From: B1 sp964355075
GTDB lineage: Bacteria; Bacteroidota; Bacteroidia; UKL13-3
Direction of reading: 5' to 3'
Length of the DNA stretch: 64,000 nucleotides
Assembly (NCBI GenBank): GCA_964355075.1
Contig: CAYHCF010000001.1
Span: forward strand, 124,001 to 188,000
The number at the start of each line of letters is the position of its first letter. Position 1 is the first letter of the stretch. Shown here piece after piece: positions 58,490-64,000 of the stretch. Position numbers and translations under genes: made by a program. The notes beneath the pieces are model-generated. The model had not been told where the DNA came from. It searched no databases and saw only the letters and a program-made list of their open reading frames with translations.

Positions 58490-58867
58490 ATGGCTTTAGA
58501 CATTAACGGAAGAATTATTCAGATCATGCCAACTACAACAGGCACCAGTAAGGCAGGAAAAGAATGGGTAAAACAAGAGTTCGTAATCGAAACTCATGAA
58601 ACGTATCCAAAAAAGGTATGCATCAGCATAATGGGTGAAAAAATTCAGGAATTAAAAAAATTTACAAGCGGTAACGATGTAAAAGTTTCAATAAACCTTG
58701 AATCACGGGAATACAACGGGAAATGGTACACCAATGTAAATGCATGGAAAATTGAACCTGTTGGAAATGCCCCGCAAACTACCCCTCAGGAAGACACTTT
58801 CCATGCTGACACTGAACCCAGCTACGCTCCTGACAGCAACGTTGGCACCGATGATTTGCCCTTTTAA
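58490..58867 (+). CDS. DUF3127 OB-fold protein with SSB-like acidic tail
   Basis: 125 residues. The first 95 form an OB-type domain of the DUF3127 family: ALDINGRIIQIMPTTTGTSKAGKEWVKQEFVIET (basic, TSKAG loop), CISIMGEKIQELKKF, and SINLESREYNGKWYTNVNAWKIE. After a flexible linker the protein ends in GTDDLPF. The same type of acidic, Phe-ending tail is how single-stranded DNA-binding protein docks with its partners. The fold and tail suggest a Bacteroidota-specific ssDNA- or RNA-binding protein, although the family has no proven function. The 94-base leader begins at a TAACTTTG box. Confidence 0.88.
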   Translation: MALDINGRIIQIMPTTTGTSKAGKEWVKQEFVIETHETYPKKVCISIMGEKIQELKKFTSGNDVKVSINLESREYNGKWYTNVNAWKIEPVGNAPQTTPQEDTFHADTEPSYAPDSNVGTDDLPF

Positions 58868-58898
58868 AAAGGCAACCATTCATTAATTTCAAATTCTC

Positions 58899-59810
58899 TT
58901 GATTACATACGTCACTCATTCTGAAATTGAACAATCAAAATGGGATTCATGTGTTGAGCAATCGCTTAATTCAAGGGTATATGCTTACGCATGGTATCTC
59001 AACAGTGTAAATTCAGGTTGGGAGGGTTTGGTTTACGGCGACTATGAGGCAGTGATGCCCCTGACACAGAATAGGAAATATTTTATTTCTTATTTATTTC
59101 AGCCTTTTTTTACCCAGCAATTAGGGGTTTTTTCCAGGCAGGAGATCTCTCAGGAGCTTTTGCTTAACTTTATCGCGGCAATCCCAAAAAAGTATAAGTT
59201 TATTGATATTCAGTTAAATGAGCAAAATCAATTATTAACTGAGAAATATAAAATTATTATTCGAAAAAATTATCTACTAAACCTCGACAAACCGTACGAA
59301 GAACTCAAAAAAAATTACAATTCCGAAAATAAACGCAATTTAAAAAAAGCGATTAAGCTCGAGCTCAAATGCATCAGTATCCCCTTTTCAGAGGTAATTA
59401 ACTTTTACCAAATGCATAAAGGAGATTTAACTAAAGGCATAAAAAATCATGATTACCTAAAACTTAGCGAATTAGCAAGTATGGCTTGCAAACAGGAGAA
59501 ATTAATATCGAAAGGGGTGTTTTCTCCGGGCGGTGAATTATTATCAGCCGGCATTTTCCTGATACATAAGCATCGGGTTACTTTTTTACTTGGAACAACC
59601 TCTGACTCAGGAAGAGGTTCGGGAGCCATGAGTTATTTGATGGATCAACTGATTATCCAATATTCCAATCAAAAAATATTTCTTGATTTTGAAGGTTCGG
59701 ATATTCCCGGTATCGAACGGTTTTTTATTGGTTTTGGAGCAGAAAGACAAAACTACTACCGACTCATCATGAATCGTCTTCCATGGATTTTCAGACTCTT
59801 TAAGTCATAA
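58899..59810 (+). CDS. FemAB/GNAT-type acyltransferase-like protein
   Basis: 303 residues with the GNAT/FemAB-type fold: WDSCVEQSLNSRVYAYAWYLNSV at the start, an LNLDKPYEELKKNYNSENKRNLKKA segment that marks FemAB-like/Acetyltransf_6 proteins, SKGVFSPGGELLSAGIFLIHKHRVTFLLGTT in the acyl-CoA domain, and FLDFEGSDIPGIERFFIGFGAERQNYYRL at the end. In other bacteria such proteins add amino acids or acyl groups to cell-wall or exopolysaccharide substrates. The substrate is not known. It starts with TTG (MITYVTHSEIEQS) and is followed by a bidirectional terminator. Confidence 0.75.
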   Translation: MITYVTHSEIEQSKWDSCVEQSLNSRVYAYAWYLNSVNSGWEGLVYGDYEAVMPLTQNRKYFISYLFQPFFTQQLGVFSRQEISQELLLNFIAAIPKKYKFIDIQLNEQNQLLTEKYKIIIRKNYLLNLDKPYEELKKNYNSENKRNLKKAIKLELKCISIPFSEVINFYQMHKGDLTKGIKNHDYLKLSELASMACKQEKLISKGVFSPGGELLSAGIFLIHKHRVTFLLGTTSDSGRGSGAMSYLMDQLIIQYSNQKIFLDFEGSDIPGIERFFIGFGAERQNYYRLIMNRLPWIFRLFKS

Positions 59811-59828
59811 ATCAATTATCCTGTTCGT

Positions 59829-59871
59829 AAAAAAGCCCTTGTAATAACTTTGTTAATACAAGGGCTTTTTT
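59829..59871. terminator. Strong bidirectional terminator
   Basis: AAAAAAGCCCTTGTA (59829-59843) and TACAAGGGCTTTTTT (59857-59871) form a perfect 15-bp stem with a 13-base loop, with A- and T-tracts on both sides. It separates the convergent FemAB-like and FKBP genes and would work in both directions. Confidence 0.9.
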
Positions 59872-59889
59872 AATCTTATTATTTGAATA

Positions 59890-60738
59890 TTACTTCACTC
59901 CAATCAATTCAACATCAAAAATCAGTGTTGCATTTGCGGGGATTTTCCCTCCGCCTGCACCTCTTTCCCCGTATCCGAGCTGACTTGGAATAATCAAACG
60001 AAATTTATCACCGACTTTCATCAATCCAATTCCTTCTTCCCAACCTCTGATAACCATACCGTTTCCTAAGGAAAAACTAATAGGCTCTCCTCTTTCAACG
60101 GAAGAATCGAAAATGGTTCCATCCATTAAATATCCGGTGTAATGTACATCCACCGTTTTGCCATTTTCGGCCCGAGGTCCGGTTCCGTCTGAAACTATAA
60201 TATATTTTAATCCAGATGCAGTGATAACTGTATCCTTCCCTTTTACATCATAGGGTTTGGCTCTTACTGTTTCCATCGCACCCAATACCTCAATATCAAA
60301 TATTAAAGTACTGTTGGGCGGAATAGTCCCCATATCACGATCTCCATATCCAATGGCCGGTGGTATTTCCAAGGTTGCATTATCACCTACTCTCAGGTGC
60401 TGGAGGCCTTCATCCCATCCCTGAATTACCTGACTGGCACCCACCATAAAACTAAAAGGTTGATTACGGTCCTTGGAACTGTCAAATTTAGTACCATTGG
60501 TCAATTTCCCGGTATAATGTACCGTAACTTTATCTCCCGCCATTACTTGCTTTCCGGTGCCAATCTGAGTAATCTTATACTTTAACCCACTGGCTGTGGT
60601 ATATTCCTGGTTCACGATAATTTTTTGTTTTTTAGATGAATCTTCTTTTTTTGAATTGGGTTTTAAGGTTGCTTTTTCCTGAGCAACCGCTTGCAAACTC
60701 AAAAATATTGTTGCAAGGAGCAATACTTTTTTTATCAT
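59890..60738 (-). CDS. Exported FKBP-type peptidyl-prolyl isomerase with two FKBP domains
   Basis: 282 residues. Signal peptide MIKKVLLLATIFLSLQAVAQ, a linker rich in Lys and Ser, and two FKBP domains in tandem (about 48-155 and 165-282). Each has VTVHYTGKLTNGTKFDSS or VDVHYTGYLMDGTIFDSS (start of the PPIase sheet), a VIQGWDEGLQHLRVGD or VIRGWEEGIGLMKVGD loop, and a GYGDRDMGTIPPNSTLIFDIEV or GYGERGAGGGKIPANATLIFDVEL end; the key aromatic and Asp residues are kept. It helps fold exported proteins in the periplasm. It begins two bases after a second FKBP gene and so is the third gene of the DHH-FKBP-FKBP message. Confidence 0.94.
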   Translation of the reverse strand: MIKKVLLLATIFLSLQAVAQEKATLKPNSKKEDSSKKQKIIVNQEYTTASGLKYKITQIGTGKQVMAGDKVTVHYTGKLTNGTKFDSSKDRNQPFSFMVGASQVIQGWDEGLQHLRVGDNATLEIPPAIGYGDRDMGTIPPNSTLIFDIEVLGAMETVRAKPYDVKGKDTVITASGLKYIIVSDGTGPRAENGKTVDVHYTGYLMDGTIFDSSVERGEPISFSLGNGMVIRGWEEGIGLMKVGDKFRLIIPSQLGYGERGAGGGKIPANATLIFDVELIGVK

Positions 60739-60740
60739 AA

Positions 60741-61571
60741 TTAGTTTACTTTCATGAGTTGAACTTCAAAAACCAAAGTAGTATATGGGCTTATCGGACC
60801 ACTGCCACGCGAGCCATAGGCAAGATTCCACGGAATAATGAACTTAAAAGTATCCCCTTCTTTCATTAACTGAAGGCCTTCGTCCCACCCTTGAATTACC
60901 TGGCCTAAACCAACATTGAAAGTAAAATCGGGCTGCCCGTCTTTTGTTTCATCAAATACTTTTCCATCCAAAAAGGTTCCTCTGTATTTTACAGTAATTT
61001 TATCCCCTTTCTTTACTTGTTTTCCCTTCCCCTCTTTAACAACCTGATATCTTAAACCACTGGTTGTTGATTTCAATTCGCCGGCACCTTTTAGATAAGA
61101 CTCCAGTGAAATAGAATCTTTAACCCTGAATTCTATATTTTGATCTTCAATTCTATTTTGCATTTCCTTCTGACTGTATAAATCGTTAATACTTAAATAA
61201 AAGGTTATGATTTCGCCCGGTTTAATGCCCGGAGGTAAAGGTTGTCCAAAACTTTTCAAATATAAAGTATCAGCGATTACTTTACATATAAGGCTATCTC
61301 CCTTTTTCAAAACGGCAAATACCTCCTTTAAAGTGGGTTCATCTGCCGGAATATAAAATGGCTTGCCCGCTACGTAGGAATCAAACAAAACTGTATCTTT
61401 CGATGTAGCCATACCTCTCATGTGAAGCAAAAGCATATCCCCCTTAGCTACCTGACGTGCATCAGCATCCGTTTTAATTATCTTGTATTCGATTCCGTTT
61501 TCCGTTTTCTGAAAACGATTACAGGATGCCAATATTAATAAGGCACCCAAAGTTGTTAGCATTTTTCTCAT
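60741..61571 (-). CDS. FKBP-type peptidyl-prolyl isomerase lipoprotein (GldI-like)
   Basis: 276 residues. A lipoprotein signal (MRKMLTTLGALLILASCNRF, lipobox LASC) is followed by a diverged FKBP-like domain (about 25-130, MLLLHMRGMATSKDTVLFDSY) and a complete C-terminal FKBP domain (about 165-276, ITVKYRGTFLDGKVFDETKD, VIQGWDEGLQLMKEGD, AYGSRGSGPISPYTTLVFEV). A lipid-anchored FKBP beside a DHH phosphoesterase gene is the context of GldI, needed for gliding motility in Flavobacterium; whether this protein has that role is not shown. Two bases separate it from the next FKBP gene and 13 from the DHH gene. Confidence 0.9.
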   Translation of the reverse strand: MRKMLTTLGALLILASCNRFQKTENGIEYKIIKTDADARQVAKGDMLLLHMRGMATSKDTVLFDSYVAGKPFYIPADEPTLKEVFAVLKKGDSLICKVIADTLYLKSFGQPLPPGIKPGEIITFYLSINDLYSQKEMQNRIEDQNIEFRVKDSISLESYLKGAGELKSTTSGLRYQVVKEGKGKQVKKGDKITVKYRGTFLDGKVFDETKDGQPDFTFNVGLGQVIQGWDEGLQLMKEGDTFKFIIPWNLAYGSRGSGPISPYTTLVFEVQLMKVN

Positions 61572-61584
61572 TTCTGTTTTTTGT

Positions 61585-62598
61585 TTAGTATTTCAAAATA
61601 GGTTCATAATTTCGTATAGCATCTTTAAATTTTTCCTCAACTATTTCAATCGGCTCTTTACTTTCACCACCGGCAGCATTAAAGTGACCTCCTCCATTGA
61701 AATATTTTCTGGCCAATTCGTTCGCTGGAAAATTTCCTTTTGATCGGAAACTCATTTTTCTTGCAACTGTTCTATCAATAATAAGGACCGATAATTTAAT
61801 CCCTTCAATTGTTAATCCATAATTTACAAGCCCTTCGCTATCTCCCGTGAGAATCCTGTATTTTTTTAACTCATCAGCAGTTACCACTATCAGAGCAGTA
61901 TGATAGTTTTTCAGGATTTGTAATTTCTCAGAAAGACAAAAACCGATAAACCGTGTTCTGCTTTCGGAATAATTATCATAAATAGCTTCAAAAATAAGAT
62001 TCGATTTTGCTCCCTTCTCCAACAACATTCCGGCTACTCTATGTGTAGTGGCACTTGTTGAACTGTGCTTAAAGGAGGCCGTATCCGTCATGATTCCGGC
62101 ATACAGGCATGACGCTATGTCCTCATCAATCAAATCAACTTTGCCCAATAATTCGATAAACCAGAATATTAACTCGCAGGTACTGCTTGCCTTCGTGGTC
62201 CATAATCTAAAATCGTCAAAGCCCTCAGGTTCAAGGTGGTGGTCAATTAACACCTTTTTTGCAGAAGCTCTTTGAACCAGTTCCCCTAATTTGTTGATTC
62301 GCTTGATGTCATTAAAGTCGAGACAAAATATCAAATCTGCATTATTTACCAGTTCTGTACTCTCAATCTCATATTCTTCAAAGTTTCTAACCGAATTTTC
62401 ACCCGGCATCCACTTTAAAAAATTGCCATAGTCGGTAGGTGTGATGACATCGGGCGACAATCCTAGCTTTTTCAAAAAAAGGTACAAACCCAATGAAGAC
62501 CCTAATGCATCGGCATCGGGTTTATCATGGGTAGTAATGACCACTTTAGGTTTAATACTTGCCTCCAGAAGTGGCTTTATTTGAGATATATTGTTCAA
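61585..62598 (-). CDS. nrnA: DHH-family phosphoesterase (NrnA-like)
   Basis: 337 residues. The DHH domain is visible from VVITTHDKPDADALGSSLGLYLFLK (metal-binding DKPDADA), LIFCLDFNDI and KVLIDHHLEPEGFDDF, and the DHHA1 domain ends in YFNGGGHFNAAGGESKEPIE. This is the layout of NrnA-type oligoribonuclease/pAp phosphatase, which hydrolyses short RNA and 3'-phosphoadenosine-5'-phosphate. RecJ-like exonuclease is less likely given the length. It heads a minus-strand group with two FKBP genes, with short gaps. It may act in nucleotide recycling while the FKBPs act in the periplasm; the operon link is conserved in parts of the phylum. Confidence 0.9.
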   Translation of the reverse strand: MNNISQIKPLLEASIKPKVVITTHDKPDADALGSSLGLYLFLKKLGLSPDVITPTDYGNFLKWMPGENSVRNFEEYEIESTELVNNADLIFCLDFNDIKRINKLGELVQRASAKKVLIDHHLEPEGFDDFRLWTTKASSTCELIFWFIELLGKVDLIDEDIASCLYAGIMTDTASFKHSSTSATTHRVAGMLLEKGAKSNLIFEAIYDNYSESRTRFIGFCLSEKLQILKNYHTALIVVTADELKKYRILTGDSEGLVNYGLTIEGIKLSVLIIDRTVARKMSFRSKGNFPANELARKYFNGGGHFNAAGGESKEPIEIVEEKFKDAIRNYEPILKY

Positions 62599-62790
62599 AT
62601 CGGCTGCAAATATCTAATAATGAATTATTTTAACGCTATCCTTTTAAAAAAAGTTTTCATTTTTTTTATAATTTGTTTAAAACACCATAATGATTCAAAC
62701 AGAATCCATAGAATCAAGCTTTCTGGAATCAGGTTTTGCGTTGTTCTACCCTAATTTCATTTTCGTACAAAATAAATTCACATAAGAGAT

Positions 62791-62798
62791 TAACTTTG
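62791..62798 (+). promoter_or_regulatory. Bacteroidota -7 box (TAACTTTG) for ndk
   Basis: TAACTTTG matches TAnnTTTG, 19 bases before the ATG at 62818, leaving a leader of only about a dozen bases. Confidence 0.6.
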
Positions 62799-62817
62799 CA
62801 TCCCGATTTAAAAAAAT

Positions 62818-63234
62818 ATGAGTAATATAACTTTCACCATGATTAAGCCAGATGCTGTTGCAAATGGCTACACCGGAAAAATCATTGATCAGATCATTCA
62901 GGCTGGATTTAATATTCAGGCTATGAAGTACATTCGTTTGAATAAGGAAACCGCAGGATCCTTTTATGCCGTTCACCGCGATCGTCCGTTTTTCAATGAT
63001 TTGATTGAATTCATGACGAGCGGAACCATTGTTGCACTTGTTTTGGTTAAGGAAAATGCGGTAAGCGATTTCAGAAAATTAATTGGTTCAACCGACCCTC
63101 AAAAAGCCGATGCGGGCACTATTCGCAATTTATTCGCCAAATCTATAGAAGCCAATGCTATTCACGGAAGTGATAGTGATGAGAATGCAAACCAGGAAGC
63201 CAGCTTCTTTTTCTCAGCCTTTGAAAGATTCTAA
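62818..63234 (+). CDS. ndk: Nucleoside diphosphate kinase
   Basis: 138 residues, the usual length. It moves the gamma phosphate among nucleoside triphosphates through a phospho-histidine. The signature is intact: TMIKPDAVANGYTGKI at the start, DLIEFMTSGTIVALVL in the Kpn-loop region, and the active-site His116 in NAIHGSDSDENANQEASFFF. Divergent from the DHH phosphoesterase (219 bases) and followed by a strong terminator. Confidence 0.98.
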   Translation: MSNITFTMIKPDAVANGYTGKIIDQIIQAGFNIQAMKYIRLNKETAGSFYAVHRDRPFFNDLIEFMTSGTIVALVLVKENAVSDFRKLIGSTDPQKADAGTIRNLFAKSIEANAIHGSDSDENANQEASFFFSAFERF

Positions 63235-63261
63235 ACGGATTTTCGGTTCAAACCCGTAACA

Positions 63262-63296
63262 AAAAAGCCGGCTTGTTTTTAGCAAGCCGGCTTTTT
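63262..63296. terminator. Strong bidirectional terminator after ndk
   Basis: AAAAAGCCGGCTTG (63262-63275) and CAAGCCGGCTTTTT (63283-63296) form a perfect 14-bp stem with a 7-base loop, between the convergent ndk and OmpA genes. Confidence 0.9.
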
Positions 63297-63309
63297 ATCG
63301 ATACGGATT

Positions 63310-64000
63310 TTATTTCACAATTTTAAATTCTACCCTTCTGTTTCTCTGACGTCCTTCTGCTGTATTATTTTCAGCGACCGGTTTCTTTGAACCAAAACCT
63401 TCAGCCTTCAACCTGCTGGCATCAACGCCTTTAGATGTCAAAAATGTTTTGACAGCTAAAGCACGACTTCTACTCAGTTTTAAATTTGATGCTTCTTTAC
63501 CAACATTATCGGTGTGGCCGGCAATTTCGAGTTTGTAAGCCGGTTTCGCACTTAATAATTCAGCCAGGCTAACTAAGCTTTCCAGAGATTTTGCGCTGAT
63601 TTTTGCTGTTCCCGTTTCAAATTCCAGGTTACTGAAAGCTTCATTTAATACTTTCTTTTCTTCAACAGATAATACCACCAATGAAGGATCTAAAGCAGGG
63701 CAACCTCCATTTTCAATGGTACCGGCCTCAGTAGGACAATTATCATATTTATCCGCAATTCCGTCGTTATCTGTATCCGGACAACCAATTGTTGCGGCCG
63801 GCCCAGGTTCTTTCGCGCAACTGTCATTTTTGTCGATGATTCCATCCCCATCTGTATCCGGACAACCTTTTAGCTGAACCGGGCCTGCAACTTTCGGACA
63901 ATCATCATATTTATCCGCAACTGAATCTTTATCAAAATCAGGACAACCTTTGGTAATTTTTGAACCAAAAACTAAAGGACATTCATCAAACTTATTCAAT
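63310..64000 (-). CDS. OmpA-family protein with thrombospondin type 3-like repeats, 5' end outside window
   Basis: The C-terminal 230 residues of a longer protein; the frame is open to the window edge. The first part has calcium-binding thrombospondin type 3-like repeats (CPDTDGDGIIDKNDSC, CPDTDNDGIADKYDNCP, CPDFDKDSVADKYDDCP), which form an extended calcium-dependent rod. The last 110 residues are an OmpA C-terminal peptidoglycan-binding domain (LEIAGHTDNVGKEASNLKLSRSRALAV, with the Asp/Arg pair for diaminopimelate binding, and RRNRRVEFKIVK at the end). This is the common Bacteroidota outer-membrane anchor layout. The N-terminal part, perhaps a barrel or PorE/Pal-like region, is outside the window. 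Confidence 0.92.
   Translation of the reverse strand, partial: LNKFDECPLVFGSKITKGCPDFDKDSVADKYDDCPKVAGPVQLKGCPDTDGDGIIDKNDSCAKEPGPAATIGCPDTDNDGIADKYDNCPTEAGTIENGGCPALDPSLVVLSVEEKKVLNEAFSNLEFETGTAKISAKSLESLVSLAELLSAKPAYKLEIAGHTDNVGKEASNLKLSRSRALAVKTFLTSKGVDASRLKAEGFGSKKPVAENNTAEGRQRNRRVEFKIVK

Noticed and set aside
59846..59853. TAACTTTG inside the terminator loop at 59829-59871
   Set aside because: It matches the -7 box by sequence, but it lies in the hairpin loop between convergent genes and has no gene start downstream.
63241..63256. GGTTCAAACCC-like sequence resembling a tRNA T-loop
   Set aside because: No acceptor stem or anticodon arm can be built around it and it adjoins the ndk terminator.
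1..64000. CRISPR array, insertion sequence, prophage or integron
   Set aside because: No regularly spaced repeats, no transposase, integrase or phage structural genes were seen on either strand.

Overview
The window reads as chromosomal DNA from a member of the Bacteroidota, probably a Chitinophagales/Sphingobacteriales/Cytophagales-type organism. The evidence is: three long proteins ending in type IX secretion (T9SS) C-terminal sorting domains; many promoters matching the Bacteroidota -7 box TAnnTTTG, often with a TTG about 20 bases upstream; an acpP-fabF-rnc cluster beside a pyk cluster; DUF2480, DUF3127 and DUF4783 families; a two-gene metH; and intergenic palindromes of kinds common in this phylum. 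The DNA is AT-rich. I saw no rRNA, tRNA, CRISPR array, transposase or integrase. The first and last genes are cut by the window edges.

Layout. 0-12 kb: a truncated class V aminotransferase, an Omp85-type barrel, asnS with an unusual insertion, a 1356-residue T9SS cell-surface protein, and methionine synthase split into two genes behind a clear SAM-I riboswitch (11925-12039, minus). 12.1-14.4 kb: a small AT-rich block with a lone HicB-type protein and two unknown genes, bounded by an exact 29-bp direct repeat. 14.4-22.5 kb: a DEAD-box RNA helicase with a Gly/Arg-rich tail, a RelE/ParE-type toxin-antitoxin pair, an orphan PaaD-like gene, an ECF sigma factor translationally coupled to a membrane protein carrying three repeats and a T9SS tail, and two small exported proteins. 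22.7-28 kb: one very long ORF fusing an MMPL/RND exporter, a PlsC acyltransferase and a methyltransferase, coupled to a CrtI/RetSat-like FAD oxidoreductase; this looks like a lipid or pigment tailoring and export unit.

28-38 kb: an SRPBCC protein, a LiaF-like/LytS/LytTR envelope-sensing cassette, an outer-membrane barrel, MmcQ/YjbR, an LTA-synthase-like membrane sulfatase, murB, gpmI, a DUF4783 protein and thyA. 38.4-38.7 kb is a gene-free nested inverted repeat. 38.7-45.2 kb: a Tat-signal PLP enzyme and a 1691-residue T9SS beta-helix protein built by internal duplication. 45-51 kb: a minus-strand group (IPExxxVDY-like, pyk, lipoprotein, DUF2480, degenerate TrpF-like) divergent from acpP-fabF-rnc. 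51-64 kb: truA with a prolyl oligopeptidase, sodA, tadA, a DinD-like gene containing a perfect 30-bp palindrome, aspS, DUF3127, a FemAB/GNAT-like protein, a DHH phosphoesterase plus two FKBP isomerases (GldI-like context), ndk, and a truncated OmpA protein.

Most of the window is ordinary housekeeping. The parts I would look at first are the sigma factor/T9SS-tailed membrane partner (17.8-20.9 kb), the three-domain exporter-acyltransferase-methyltransferase fusion with its oxidoreductase (22.7-28.1 kb), the repeat-bounded 12.1-14.4 kb block, the degenerate TrpF, and the dinD palindrome. None of these is proven to be a new system from sequence alone.
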